Shown: positions 47,686-57,997 of the stretch, in pieces
Position numbering within the stretch: position 1 is the stretch's first letter
Layout of the letters: the number at the start of each line of letters is the position of its first letter
From: Ascidiaceihabitans sp.
GTDB lineage: Bacteria > Pseudomonadota > Alphaproteobacteria > Rhodobacterales > Rhodobacteraceae
NCBI GenBank assembly: GCA_028825475.1
Contig: JAPKAB010000013.1
Coordinates: forward strand, 1-64,000
Direction of reading: 5' to 3'
Length of the DNA: 64,000 bases
Made by a program: the position numbers and the translations under genes
The notes under the pieces: generated by a model
What the model was told of the DNA's origin: nothing
Databases searched by the model: none
The model's input: only the letters and a program-made list of their open reading frames with translations

Positions 47686-49017
47686 ATGCAGGTCACCGAG
47701 ACACTTAACGAAGGTCTAAAGCGCGCCTATTCAATCACCGTGACTGCGGCTGAATTGGATGCGACAGTGAACACCAAATTGGTTGAAGCGCAGCCAGAAG
47801 TCGAAATGAAGGGCTTCCGTAAGGGCAAAGTTCCTATGGCTATGCTTAAGAAGCAGTTTGGCGATCGTCTGATGGGCGAAGCTATGCAAGAGTCAATCGA
47901 TGGCGCGATGAACAAGCATTTTGAAGAAACTGGCGATCGCCCTGCGATGCAGCCTGACGTTAAAATGACGAACGAAGACTGGAAAGCTGGCGACGACGTA
48001 AACGTCGACATGACTTATGAAAAGCTTCCTGAGATTCCTGAAGTTAATCTAAGCACGATCAAATTGGAAAAAATGGTTGTTAAGGCAGACGAAGCTTCTA
48101 TCGACGAAGCTTTGGCTAACTTGGCTGAAACAGCCCAAGACTTTAAAGCACGCAAAGCGGGCTCAAAAGCAAAAGACGGCGACCAAGTGGTCATGGCCTT
48201 TCTTGGTAAAGTTGACGGCGAAGCGTTTGATGGCGGTTCTGCCGAAGATTACCCGCTTGTTTTGGGTTCAAACTCATTCATCCCAGGTTTTGAAGAGCAA
48301 TTGGTAGGAGTTAAAGCCGGCGAAGAAAAGGCTGTTACAGTTTCTTTCCCAGCTGAATACCAAGCTGAGCACCTTGCTGGCAAAGAAGCCATCTTTGATT
48401 GCACAATCTCTGAAGTTAAAGAGCCAGTTGCTGCTGAGATCAACGACGATATGGCGAAGAAATTCGGCGCTGAAGATCTAGCTGCTTTGAAAACTCAAAT
48501 CGGTGAGCGTCTTGAAGCTGAATATGGCGGTGCATCACGCGCAATCATGAAGCGCGGTCTTTTGGACGCAATGGACACATTGGTCAGCTTTGACTTGCCA
48601 CCGTCCTTGTTGGACGCTGAAGCGGGGCAAATCGCACACCAGCTATGGCACGAAGACAACCCAGAAGTTGAAGGCCACGATCACCCTGAGATCGAAACAA
48701 CTGACGAGCACAAGAAATTGGCAGACCGCCGCGTGCGCCTAGGTTTGTTGTTGGCTGAATTGGGTCAAAAAGCTGCTGTTGAAGTAACAGACGCTGAAAT
48801 GACACAAGCGATCATGAACCAAGCGCGCCAGTACCCTGGTCAAGAGCGTGAGTTCTTTGAATTCGTTCAAAAGAACCAGCAAATGCAGCAGCAGCTTCGC
48901 GCACCTTTGTTCGAAGATAAAGTTGTAGATCACGTGTTTGCACAAGCGACTGTGACAGAAAAAGAAGTTTCTAAAGATGAACTTCAAAAAGCTGTTGAAG
49001 CTCTCGAAGAAGAATAA
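47686..49017 (+). CDS. tig: Trigger factor
   Basis: [52 protein letters not shown]-like [20 protein letters not shown]. Confidence 0.97.
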   Translation: MQVTETLNEGLKRAYSITVTAAELDATVNTKLVEAQPEVEMKGFRKGKVPMAMLKKQFGDRLMGEAMQESIDGAMNKHFEETGDRPAMQPDVKMTNEDWKAGDDVNVDMTYEKLPEIPEVNLSTIKLEKMVVKADEASIDEALANLAETAQDFKARKAGSKAKDGDQVVMAFLGKVDGEAFDGGSAEDYPLVLGSNSFIPGFEEQLVGVKAGEEKAVTVSFPAEYQAEHLAGKEAIFDCTISEVKEPVAAEINDDMAKKFGAEDLAALKTQIGERLEAEYGGASRAIMKRGLLDAMDTLVSFDLPPSLLDAEAGQIAHQLWHEDNPEVEGHDHPEIETTDEHKKLADRRVRLGLLLAELGQKAAVEVTDAEMTQAIMNQARQYPGQEREFFEFVQKNQQMQQQLRAPLFEDKVVDHVFAQATVTEKEVSKDELQKAVEALEEE

Positions 49018-49045
49018 GTTCTGCGTCACTTGTTGACGTAAAGCT

Positions 49046-49082
49046 GGGGCCGCTTTCAATATTGGAAGCGGCCCTTTTTTTT
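49046..49082 (+). terminator. tig terminator
   Basis: ggggccgctttcaatattggaagcggccctttttttt. Confidence 0.85.
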
Positions 49083-49112
49083 GAGGTCCGAATTTCTAAA
49101 GGGGTAGGGCAG

Positions 49113-49724
49113 ATGGCCGTGTTTTCGTATCCAAACTTTAAAACCCAGCACGGGTATATGACCAAGACAGCGCAGACCGCTTATGTGGGCAATGCCATGG
49201 ATGCGGGGCTGTTGCCCCCTGACACGATGCGCCGCGCTGATCTGGTAACCCTGAAGGCCCCCAATGACCCAAGCCAGCCGATCCAGTTCTGGCAATTATT
49301 TTCTGTGCTTGGCCCAGATCCTATCGTTGCTATTGTCGAAAGCTTTTATGAACGCGTATTTGCGGACGAGCCGTGGTTCACATCCGTATTTGAGCGCGTG
49401 GGTGGTGTTGAACACCACACGATGACCCAAGCGTCCATGTGGGCCGATGTGATGGGGGGTGGCCCGTATTATCATGGCGCTGACTTTCGTCTAAGCTTTC
49501 ACCATACGCACAATGCAATTGCGCTGATGAATGACCGTGGTGCTGAGCGTTGGGTGACGTTGATGAACGCGACCTTGGACGCCAATGGGGTCCACATGAC
49601 GGATGACCCTAGGGTACGGATCGCGATCAATACCTTCCTCACGCATTTCTTGGGCAAATACGCGCAAGAATTCAATTTTGGCGATATTGGCGCGTTTGGA
49701 GAAACCAACGCAGCTGTTGCCTGA
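49113..49724 (+). CDS. Globin-like (truncated-hemoglobin superfamily) protein
   Basis: DPIVAIVESFYERVFADEPWFTSVFERVGGVEHHTMTQASMWADVMGGGPYYHGADFRLSFHHTHN. Confidence 0.75.
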   Translation: MAVFSYPNFKTQHGYMTKTAQTAYVGNAMDAGLLPPDTMRRADLVTLKAPNDPSQPIQFWQLFSVLGPDPIVAIVESFYERVFADEPWFTSVFERVGGVEHHTMTQASMWADVMGGGPYYHGADFRLSFHHTHNAIALMNDRGAERWVTLMNATLDANGVHMTDDPRVRIAINTFLTHFLGKYAQEFNFGDIGAFGETNAAVA

Positions 49725-50202
49725 GGTGGTCCAGCCCGACACAATACGCCCGCTTATACCCGCAGATGGCGTTGTTGCGGCAGAGGTCTTCTTTGACGCG
49801 GTGCACAGTGGTGCGGCGGATGTTTATACCCTTGAGCAACGTTTGGCGTGGGCAGGTGATGCACCTGATGTCGCCGCTTGGATGCGCAGGTTTCAAAGCC
49901 TGAGTGGCTTTGTTGCTGTGTGTGATGGTGTGATGGTTGGCTTTATGACCTTGGATTCAGACGGTTATATCGATTTGGCGTTTGTACACTCTCAACACGC
50001 AGGCCATGGTATTGGCCGTCTCTTATATGCCGAGGTCGAGGTAACGGCCGCGGCCAAAGGTATTACGCTGCTCACAACGCAGGCAAGCATAAAGGCAAGA
50101 CCGTTCTTTGCCCGAATGGGGTGGCAGCTCGATATCGCGCAGGTCGTCGTGAAGCACGGTATCGAGCTGGTCAACTTTAAGATGTCTAAGGTATTAATTT
50201 AG
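49696..50202 (+). CDS. GNAT family N-acetyltransferase
   Basis: IRPLIPADGVVAAEVFFDAV; IDLAFVHSQHAGHGIGRLLYAEVEVTA; overlaps globin 3' end; start (TTG) uncertain. Confidence 0.8.
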   Translation: MEKPTQLLPEVVQPDTIRPLIPADGVVAAEVFFDAVHSGAADVYTLEQRLAWAGDAPDVAAWMRRFQSLSGFVAVCDGVMVGFMTLDSDGYIDLAFVHSQHAGHGIGRLLYAEVEVTAAAKGITLLTTQASIKARPFFARMGWQLDIAQVVVKHGIELVNFKMSKVLI

Positions 50203-50213
50203 CCTAGCGAGGA

Positions 50214-50588
50214 TTAAGTGCGCCTCATTCCGTAAAGCCATTTTCCAAAACCAAGCAGGCTAAGCAGTACAGCAACCATTATGGAAACTGTGATTGCAGC
50301 GGTGCCAATACTCCAAAGTCCGGTTGACAGCAGTTCCAGTGTGATCAGGATCCAGATAGCATCGCAGACTATAAAGTATCCTATAGACGGCGTGTAATCG
50401 GTAACGCTTGCCGCTGCGATGCCAAGCAGGACCGCGTTTAGCAATAAGCCAGCGCCAGTCAACATTACCAAAATGTGTGGGGGGTCGCCGATAATAGAAA
50501 CTGCAACGGCAGGGAATAAAACGAAAAAAGCTCCGAAGATTGCGCAACTGGTGCAATTAGCAAGGAGAAGTAATTGTAACATTAACAT
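50214..50588 (-). CDS. Hypothetical membrane protein, 124 aa
   Basis: Four hydrophobic segments; no family recognised. Confidence 0.6.
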   Translation of the reverse strand: MLMLQLLLLANCTSCAIFGAFFVLFPAVAVSIIGDPPHILVMLTGAGLLLNAVLLGIAAASVTDYTPSIGYFIVCDAIWILITLELLSTGLWSIGTAAITVSIMVAVLLSLLGFGKWLYGMRRT

Positions 50589-50785
50589 ACCTCCATTTTA
50601 TATAATGATCAAAGCATAGCTCTGGAAATTCGGTTGTCAAACCTCCTGGGGAAAACACCAATCAAATACAACTTAAAGTATAATGCCATGCCATTGCCTA
50701 TTACAAGCCTCATTCCGGTCTCATTGTTAACCTTAATTGTTATCAACGCTTTCGAGGAAGCAATGAGTTAGCTGGAGATTTGAAT

Positions 50786-51283
50786 ATGACCGCCGTAAAC
50801 GAATTTATGCACGATGCCATCCCCGCGAGACAACCTGAGATTGCAGTGCTCAATGTGGACGGTGGGCGTCTTATGGTACGTGGCGGGCAAAGTCTGTTGG
50901 GTGCTGCCCTTATGCTGGCTGCTGTTGGTCTGTGGATCATGCCGGGATCAAATGTTTCTAGCGATGTGATGCTGATGAAGTTGGCCTTGTCCGTTACTGC
51001 AGCAGGCATAGGCATTTCTTTGACCCATCAATCGAAGACATCAAAAGAGCCTGAGATTGAAATTGACACGGTGCGCCGTGAGCTTCGCATTGTTCAACGC
51101 AGCCACAAGGGCGCTGAAACCTTAAAACGCATGAAGTTCTCTGACCTGGATCGCGCTGATGTTGATGGCAGCCATTTCACACTTTGGGGGCTGGGCGATG
51201 AGATTATTGCTGAAGTTGGTATCAAAGACCGGCGTATGCACCGCAGCCTGAAGAGTGCGCTGTTGGACGCGGGCAAAATTTAA
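50786..51283 (+). CDS. Hypothetical membrane protein
   Basis: MTAVNEFMHDAIPARQPEIAVLNVDGGRLMVRGGQSLLGAALMLAAVGLWIMPG; two TM. Confidence 0.65.
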   Translation: MTAVNEFMHDAIPARQPEIAVLNVDGGRLMVRGGQSLLGAALMLAAVGLWIMPGSNVSSDVMLMKLALSVTAAGIGISLTHQSKTSKEPEIEIDTVRRELRIVQRSHKGAETLKRMKFSDLDRADVDGSHFTLWGLGDEIIAEVGIKDRRMHRSLKSALLDAGKI

Positions 51284-51438
51284 CCCGATATTTGCGCGGG
51301 AAAAGACCAGAAGAGGATCATTTCGGCAGACGCCCGCCAATTGGTTCGTATATGCGCACGACATGTTGATCGTTGCGCAATTGCGCGCAAGTGCACGAGT
51401 AGACCATCATAGGCTATGTTTTTCAAACCGGAGCCAAT

Positions 51439-52011
51439 ATGATGAAATCTTTCTTTCTTGCTGCTGCACTTGCCAGCACTGCAACGTTCGCCGCTGCTGC
51501 TGACAAATACGTCCTAGACGCAAGTCACAGCCAAATAGTCTTTTCTTACAACCACCTAGGTTACTCAACGACCTATGGCATGTTCTCTGGGTTTGAAGGC
51601 GAAATCGCTTTTGACCAAGAAAACGCTGCTAACTCTTCCGTTTCCGTTTCCATGCCTGTGAAAAGCATGTTCACGGGATGGGAACAACGTTTTGGGCACT
51701 TCATGTCACCGGGACTGTTCGGGGCGGAAGATGGCGATATGATCACGTTCACATCCACAAGCATTGAAGTGACAGGTGAGACAACCGCCAACATCACTGG
51801 CGATCTGACAGTAAACGACGTGACAAAGTCCGTTGTATTGGACGCAACATTGAACAAAGTGGGCCCACACCCTCAGTCCCAGAAAGAATGGGCTGGATTC
51901 GGCGCAACAACCACTTTGGTTCGCTCTGACTTTGGTTTGGGTCTTGCTGCACCATATGTAAGTGACGAACTTGAAGTTACGATCTCAATCGAAGCCATGA
52001 AAGCCGAATAA
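51439..52011 (+). CDS. YceI family periplasmic protein
   Basis: Signal peptide; YVLDASHSQIVFSYNHLGYSTTYGMFSGFEGEIAFD. Confidence 0.95.
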   Translation: MMKSFFLAAALASTATFAAAADKYVLDASHSQIVFSYNHLGYSTTYGMFSGFEGEIAFDQENAANSSVSVSMPVKSMFTGWEQRFGHFMSPGLFGAEDGDMITFTSTSIEVTGETTANITGDLTVNDVTKSVVLDATLNKVGPHPQSQKEWAGFGATTTLVRSDFGLGLAAPYVSDELEVTISIEAMKAE

Positions 52012-52035
52012 TTCAATCACTCACGGAATGAATTT

Positions 52036-52067
52036 AGGGCCGCCTGATCACTCAGGCGGCCCTTTTC
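52036..52067. terminator. Terminator between convergent yceI genes
   Basis: agggccgcctga-tcac-tcaggcggcccttt. Confidence 0.85.
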
Positions 52068-52087
52068 TATTTGTATGACCTAGAAGT

Positions 52088-53308
52088 TTAGTTCTGTGTG
52101 GCGCTTAGGTTGATCTCAACGCCCACTGCGAACTTAAGGGTCTGTTCGTCTTTTAGGCCTGACCCAATGGCATAATCCAGACGATCCAAGGTTAGCGCTG
52201 CTTGCATGGTCGTGATTTCGCCCTCAGTGCTTAGGGTGAACGGCATCTCAATCGGCACCTCGATATCACGGATACGTAGGGTGCCTGTTGCCACATGATT
52301 GTCACCGCTTGGTGTGATGTCTGCCTTGAAAACTGCTGTTGGGAAGGCTTCGGCGTTGAAGTAATCCGCACCCATTGCTTGACCGCTGAGTGAGCCAAGG
52401 GTCAGGGAGGGCACAACGATTGTGACTTCTGTGTTGCCCATACCGGTTTCAGGATCAAAGGTGATGGCCGCCGTCCACTCAGCAAAGCGGCCTGTTATCT
52501 TGCTGCCGCTTTGATCAACTGTGATCGCGATTTCGCCAGATTGTACGGTCCAGTCAGAGACAACAGTTTCAAGCACGGCTGTTTCATGTGTGTCTTCGTG
52601 GGTATGGGCATGTTCATGATCGTCATGTGCGCCTGCGCTAAACATTCCGGCGGCAACGCCAATTGCGATTGCAGCGGCCCATGCGACCAATGCAGAGGCG
52701 ATGGGTAATACATTGCTATGACCACCTGTGGTTTCAGCGGCGCTGGATCTGCCAAACCACATACGGCTGAGTGTGCCGTCTTTGTCGATAACCACGTGCT
52801 TGAAGGCACCGGCAACGTGCAACAGGATCGACACAACCATCACCCGTGAGAATATCAGGTGCAGGGCGGAAAACAGCTCAGCTGTGGTTTCATTCTTGCT
52901 CACAAACGGCAGGGACTGACCAAAGGGCCACCAGATCGGGGCAAAACCTGTGGTGGCAGCATGGTGGATCCAACCCGCGAGGGGGGCCATAACGAGTGAG
53001 CCATAGAGCAGCCAATGGATGGTTTCGGCCAGCCATGTCTCGGCTTTGCGTTCCGGGTGCAAGCCGTTGGGTTTGGGTTGACTGATGGCCCAAATGATAC
53101 GCGCAAGGGCGACAAAGAAGATCGTGACGCCCACGGTTTTATGCAGTGAAAACAACAGGAACTTGCGGGCCAGTTGTTCGGACGTGTCATATCCCATGTC
53201 ATTTGCAATGATCCCAAGGGGGATGACTGTGATGATCAACAGGGCGGTCAACCAGTGGAAGGTTTTGGCAACGGACCCGTAGCTGTGGGCGGTGTTTGAG
53301 CGTGACAT
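52088..53308 (-). CDS. Cytochrome b561 domain fused to YceI domain
   Basis: N-terminal YGSVAKTFHWLTALLIITVIPLGI (b561) and C-terminal DWTVQSGEIAITVDQSGSKITGRFAEWTAAITFDPETG...IGSGLKDEQTLKFAVGVEINLSA (YceI-like). Confidence 0.9.
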   Translation of the reverse strand: MSRSNTAHSYGSVAKTFHWLTALLIITVIPLGIIANDMGYDTSEQLARKFLLFSLHKTVGVTIFFVALARIIWAISQPKPNGLHPERKAETWLAETIHWLLYGSLVMAPLAGWIHHAATTGFAPIWWPFGQSLPFVSKNETTAELFSALHLIFSRVMVVSILLHVAGAFKHVVIDKDGTLSRMWFGRSSAAETTGGHSNVLPIASALVAWAAAIAIGVAAGMFSAGAHDDHEHAHTHEDTHETAVLETVVSDWTVQSGEIAITVDQSGSKITGRFAEWTAAITFDPETGMGNTEVTIVVPSLTLGSLSGQAMGADYFNAEAFPTAVFKADITPSGDNHVATGTLRIRDIEVPIEMPFTLSTEGEITTMQAALTLDRLDYAIGSGLKDEQTLKFAVGVEINLSATQN

Positions 53309-53474
53309 GGGGGTTCCTTTGTCAGGTGACGTGCGTTTGGAACAGTTAACGCGATGCGTGTGCACATGGGCAAGTGCGTCTCACGCACAGGTGATCTGCA
53401 TAATTGTGTTGGCTTGTGCGAAGCGAGCGGGGCGTTTAAACCAATCTCAACACATATTAATGGGGGCAAACCAT

Positions 53475-54407
53475 ATGACGACCGCTTTTGTATTTCCGGG
53501 CCAAGGGGCACAGACCATCGGCATGGGCCGCGATCTGGCTGACGCATATCCTGCGGCACGTGCGGTTTTTGAAGAAGTCGATGACGCACTGGGCGAAAAG
53601 CTGTCAGATCTGATCTGGAACGGCGAGCAAGATGCGCTGACACTGACCCAAAACGCCCAACCTGCGTTGATGGCAACCTCTTTGGCCGCAATGCGCGCCC
53701 TTGAAGCCGAGGGCATCACGTTAGAGCGCGCAAGCTTTGTGGCGGGTCACTCATTGGGTGAGTATTCTGCATTGGCTGCGGCGGGATCAATTTCGATCGC
53801 GGATACTGCGCGTTTGTTGCGCACCCGTGGCAAAGCCATGCAAGAGGCTGTGCCTGTTGGTATTGGCGCTATGGCTGCCTTGTTGGGGTTGGATTTTGCA
53901 GCAGCAACTGAAGTGGCAGCAGAAGCAGCCCAAGGTGAAGTATGCCAAGCCGCCAATGACAATGACCCGGGTCAGGTTGTGATTTCGGGCCATAAGGACG
54001 CTGTTGAGCGTGCATTGGTCATCGCCAAGGAAAAGGGTGCGAAACGCGCTGTTTTGTTGCCTGTGTCTGCACCGTTCCACTGTGCATTGATGGAACCAGC
54101 AGCGGCCGTAATGGCCGAAGCGCTAAGCCACGTTGATATTGCATCCCCAGTGGTGCCTTTGGTTGCAAATGTGCAAGCCGAAGCGGTCAGCAGCGGCCAA
54201 GTGATCCGCAACTTGTTGGTGGATCAGGTGACAGGTTCTGTGCGCTGGCGTGAAAGCGTGTCTTGGATGGCAGCAAATGGCGTTACTGAGATTTGGGAAA
54301 TCGGTGCAGGCAAAGCCCTGTGTGGTATGATCCGTCGCATCGATAAATCTATCGCTACGCGCAACATCGGCACCTCTGCTGATATCGCGGCGGCACTGGA
54401 AGGTTAA
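53475..54407 (+). CDS. fabD: Malonyl CoA-acyl carrier protein transacylase
   Basis: MTTAFVFPGQGAQTIGMGRDLAD; GHSLGEYSALAAAGSIS. Confidence 0.96.
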   Translation: MTTAFVFPGQGAQTIGMGRDLADAYPAARAVFEEVDDALGEKLSDLIWNGEQDALTLTQNAQPALMATSLAAMRALEAEGITLERASFVAGHSLGEYSALAAAGSISIADTARLLRTRGKAMQEAVPVGIGAMAALLGLDFAAATEVAAEAAQGEVCQAANDNDPGQVVISGHKDAVERALVIAKEKGAKRAVLLPVSAPFHCALMEPAAAVMAEALSHVDIASPVVPLVANVQAEAVSSGQVIRNLLVDQVTGSVRWRESVSWMAANGVTEIWEIGAGKALCGMIRRIDKSIATRNIGTSADIAAALEG

Positions 54408-54409
54408 TC

Positions 54410-54805
54410 ATGACCCTTGAGGCCGCAATGGCATTACAACCTTCATGGGTTGGGATTTGGCTGAATTTCTTATTGGCAGGGGCCTTTGTTGCGCCCTTTC
54501 TTTTGCTGATTTGGAAATCCAGCCGCAAAGCGGGGATCGTGACACTGCTGTCCAGTGTCATTGCTGCCTTTTGTGTCCAGTACATGTTTAATGCGATGGG
54601 CTATGTTAAGTTGCTTGGCCTGCCGCATCTGGTCTTTTGGATCCCGACGGTTGTGTTCTTGATCGCACAGCAATCGCGTGGAGACATGACAATTTGGCCC
54701 CGTCGGATTATTTGGCTTATTATGACTGTCATCTGCATTTCATTGGCGTTTGATATTGTTGATGTTGTCCGCTGGGTTTTGGGTGAACGCGCACCATTGG
54801 TGTAA
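54410..54805 (+). CDS. Hypothetical membrane protein, 131 aa
   Basis: Four hydrophobic segments; between fabD and fabG. Confidence 0.65.
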   Translation: MTLEAAMALQPSWVGIWLNFLLAGAFVAPFLLLIWKSSRKAGIVTLLSSVIAAFCVQYMFNAMGYVKLLGLPHLVFWIPTVVFLIAQQSRGDMTIWPRRIIWLIMTVICISLAFDIVDVVRWVLGERAPLV

Positions 54806-54830
54806 AGAATTGAAGAATAAGGAAGAATAA

Positions 54831-55568
54831 ATGTTTGATCTTACAGGTAAAAACGCATTGGTCACTGGTGCATCTGGTGGCATCGGTGCGGACATCGCAC
54901 GTGGTTTGCACGCCGCTGGCGCATCTGTGGGCCTAAGCGGCACACGGGTTGAACCACTTGAGGCCTTGGCCGCAGAACTGGGTGAGCGCGCTTATGTGTT
55001 GCCATGTAACCTAAGCGACATGGAAGCCGTCGAAGCGCTGCCAAAGCAAGCTGCCGAAGCTATGGGGTCTGTTGATATCTTGGTCAACAACGCGGGTATC
55101 ACACGCGACAACCTGTTCATGCGTATGTCTGACGACGAATGGAATTCCGTCATCAACGTGAACCTGACGGCAACGTTCAAATTGTGCAAAGGCGTCATGC
55201 GCGGCATGATGAAGGCGCGTTGGGGCCGGATCGTTAACATCTCAAGCATTGTTGGTGCGACAGGTAACCCAGGTCAGGCGAACTATGCCGCGTCTAAGGC
55301 TGGTATGATCGGCATGTCCAAATCATTGGCTTATGAGGTGGCGTCACGTGGAATCACGGTAAATGCTGTTGCACCGGGTTTCATTACCACTGCGATGACC
55401 GATAAGCTGAATGACGACCAAAAGGGTGCAATTATGACGCAAATTCCCGCTGGTCGCATGGGCAACCCAGAAGAAATTGCGAGCGCTGTCTTGTACTTAG
55501 CATCACCAGAAGCAGGTTATGTTACGGGTACAACCTTGCATGTGAACGGTGGCATGGCCATGTTGTAA
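54831..55568 (+). CDS. fabG: 3-oxoacyl-ACP reductase FabG
   Basis: ALVTGASGGIGADIARGLHAAGA; NISSIVGATGNPGQANYAASKAGMIG. Confidence 0.96.
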   Translation: MFDLTGKNALVTGASGGIGADIARGLHAAGASVGLSGTRVEPLEALAAELGERAYVLPCNLSDMEAVEALPKQAAEAMGSVDILVNNAGITRDNLFMRMSDDEWNSVINVNLTATFKLCKGVMRGMMKARWGRIVNISSIVGATGNPGQANYAASKAGMIGMSKSLAYEVASRGITVNAVAPGFITTAMTDKLNDDQKGAIMTQIPAGRMGNPEEIASAVLYLASPEAGYVTGTTLHVNGGMAML

Positions 55569-55619
55569 GCTTGGGTTAACGCTGCTGCCTCTCATTGAGG
55601 AGCGCAAATCGTTTGCCAA

Positions 55620-55760
55620 CTGCGCCGACTGTGTTATAGGCGGCGCAGAATTGATCACAGCGGCTACCGCTGCTTGGTTCGCTGCGTTTACGTTACGTAG
55701 CTTTAGCGCCCCTCGGGGCAAGACATCGGGTCCCTTAGTCGGGAACCACCAATATCTGGG
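55620..55760 (+). promoter_or_regulatory. Hairpin-rich intergenic/leader region upstream of acpP
   Basis: Stems ctgcgccg/cggcgcag, cagcgg/ccgctg, gcccc/ggggc in series. Confidence 0.4.
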
Positions 55761-55793
55761 ACAACCAGTCTCAAACGAATGAGGACTTTTAAT

Positions 55794-56027
55794 ATGAGCG
55801 ACATCGCAGACCGCGTTAAGAAGATCGTTGTAGAACACCTTGGTGTTGAAGAAGCTAAAGTTGTTGAAGGCGCGTCTTTCATCGACGATCTAGGTGCTGA
55901 TAGCCTTGACACAGTTGAGCTGGTTATGGCGTTCGAAGAAGAGTTCGGCATCGAAATTCCTGATGACGCAGCAGAAACAATCCAAAGCTTCGGCGACGCG
56001 GTTGGCTTCATCACGAAAGCTTCCTAA
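55794..56027 (+). CDS. acpP: Acyl carrier protein
   Basis: [61 protein letters not shown]. Confidence 0.98.
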   Translation: MSDIADRVKKIVVEHLGVEEAKVVEGASFIDDLGADSLDTVELVMAFEEEFGIEIPDDAAETIQSFGDAVGFITKAS

Positions 56028-56070
56028 TTTCTCTTGGGCTGTTTGCCCGCTAGAATAGGTTGAAAGATTT

Positions 56071-56108
56071 AAAACGGCGTCCTTTGAAGAAAAGGGCGCC
56101 GTTTTTTC
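56071..56108 (+). terminator. acpP terminator
   Basis: aaaacggcgtcctttgaagaaaagggcgccgtttttt. Confidence 0.8.
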
Positions 56109-56341
56109 GTTAGGCTGGGGCAGGGCCCACGGGCCTGATTGTTGATGTGGCGGGCTGTGGCCTGAATGCGCAACGCGTATATCCCTGTGCATCGTCACGG
56201 ATGCCCTTGCGCCACTGGAAAATCCGTGTATATGCAGCACTTCCTTTGCAAGATTTTCTAACCGCGCAGTCTCTCGTGGCAGGCCCGCAAAGGATCATAT
56301 GGCCCGCCTTTGAAATGCGCCTTGATATAAGTGGAGCAAAC

Positions 56342-56704
56342 ATGCCGTTATATGAGCATGTCATGATCGCACGCCAAGACTTGTCTAATACACAAGCCGA
56401 AGCACTGATCGAACATTTTGGCACCGTACTTTCGGACAACGAAGGTAAACTCGTAGACAGCGAGTATTGGGGCGTCAAAACTATGGCCTATAAGATCAAC
56501 AAGAACCGCAAGGGCCACTACGCCTTTTTGCGTTCTGATGCGCCAGCATCTGCGATCCACGAGATGGAACGCCTGATGCGCCTGCACGAAGATGTAATGC
56601 GTGTGCTGACCATCAAAATGGACGAGCACAAAGAATTGCCATCCGTACAAATGCAGAAACGCGATGAACGTAGCGACCGTGGCGAACGCCGCGAGCGCCG
56701 CTGA
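56342..56704 (+). CDS. rpsF: 30S ribosomal protein S6
   Basis: MPLYEHVMIARQDLSNTQAEALIEHFG; followed by rpsR and rplI. Confidence 0.97.
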   Translation: MPLYEHVMIARQDLSNTQAEALIEHFGTVLSDNEGKLVDSEYWGVKTMAYKINKNRKGHYAFLRSDAPASAIHEMERLMRLHEDVMRVLTIKMDEHKELPSVQMQKRDERSDRGERRERR

Positions 56705-56732
56705 TCTGAAGCTTAGGAAAAGGACGTAACCC

Positions 56733-56960
56733 ATGGCTGCAAAACCATTTTTCCGTCGCCGCAAAGTGTGCCCATTCTCGGGCGATAACGCACCAGCGAT
56801 CGACTATAAAGACACACGTTTGCTACAACGCTACATCTCTGAGCGTGGCAAAATTGTGCCTTCCCGTATCACCGCAGTATCTGCGAAAAAGCAACGTGAG
56901 TTGGCTCGTGCCATCAAACGCGCTCGCTTCCTCGCCCTACTGCCATATGCTGTTAAGTAA
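56733..56960 (+). CDS. rpsR: 30S ribosomal protein S18
   Basis: [67 protein letters not shown]. Confidence 0.98.
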   Translation: MAAKPFFRRRKVCPFSGDNAPAIDYKDTRLLQRYISERGKIVPSRITAVSAKKQRELARAIKRARFLALLPYAVK

Positions 56961-56971
56961 GGAGATCTGAC

Positions 56972-57601
56972 ATGAAAGTTATCCTACTTGAACGCGTAGC
57001 AAAGCTAGGCCAAATGGGCGACGTTGTAGACGTCAAACCAGGGTTCGCACGCAACTTCTTGTTGCCGCAGAAGAAAGGCCTCACAGCCTCTGCAGCAAAC
57101 GTTGCAAGCTTTGAAGCACGCAAAGTTCAGCTTGAAGCACAAAACCTAGAGTCCAAAGCCGAAGCAGAAGCAATGGCAGTGAAACTAGACGGACAGAAGT
57201 TCGTTGTGATTCGCTCCGCATCTGATGCTGGTGCTTTGTACGGTTCTGTTACGACACGTGACGCTGCAGAAGCTGCTACAGCTGAAGGCTTCACAGTGGA
57301 TCGCAAACAAGTCGTTTTGATCGCACCGATCAAATACCTTGGCGTTCACAACGTATCAGTTGTTCTGCACCCTGAAGTCACCGCAACTATCGCTATGAAC
57401 GTTGCACGTTCGGCGGAAGAAGCTGAACTTCAAGCAGCAGGCAAATCGATCCAAGAATTGGCAGCTGAAGAAGAAGCAGAAGCAGAATTCGAAATCTCTG
57501 AGTTGTTCGAAGACATCGGCGCTGCCGCATCTGACGACGACGATCTTGCTGAGAGCGCGGGCATCCCGAACGCATCAGAAGACGACGCAGAAGAAGCATA
57601 A
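56972..57601 (+). CDS. rplI: 50S ribosomal protein L9
   Basis: [37 protein letters not shown]. Confidence 0.98.
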   Translation: MKVILLERVAKLGQMGDVVDVKPGFARNFLLPQKKGLTASAANVASFEARKVQLEAQNLESKAEAEAMAVKLDGQKFVVIRSASDAGALYGSVTTRDAAEAATAEGFTVDRKQVVLIAPIKYLGVHNVSVVLHPEVTATIAMNVARSAEEAELQAAGKSIQELAAEEEAEAEFEISELFEDIGAAASDDDDLAESAGIPNASEDDAEEA

Positions 57602-57634
57602 GCTTCCTAAGCATCGCTTAGATTATTTCTTAAG

Positions 57635-57666
57635 AAAGGCCGCTCAGCAATGGGCGGCCTTTTTTG
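57635..57666 (+). terminator. rplI terminator
   Basis: aaaggccgctcagcaatgggcggcctttttt. Confidence 0.8.
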
Positions 57667-57997
57667 TTTCGACGTTGTGCGCGCCGCAACATTGGTCGAC
57701 ATAAATGGTTATATGTGGCCGAAGCGTCGTCGTTGTTCCCCGTTTTGTTAACACGTCAAAACTAAGTGATGTCCAACACCCAACGCACTGGTCGCAATAG
57801 GCGGGTAAATTAACTCCAGTAAATACGCCCTTCTTTGCGGTTGATCGGAACGAAACACTTGAAAATGCAAATGGTGCGGCCGTGAAACACACAAAAATTT
57901 GCGGCCAAAATGCTTGCGTGAATCATTGAGCGGTTCTTGAACCTGTGCTAACGGCTTCCTCGAATGCGTCGAACGGCGGATATACCGAGGAAAAAAA

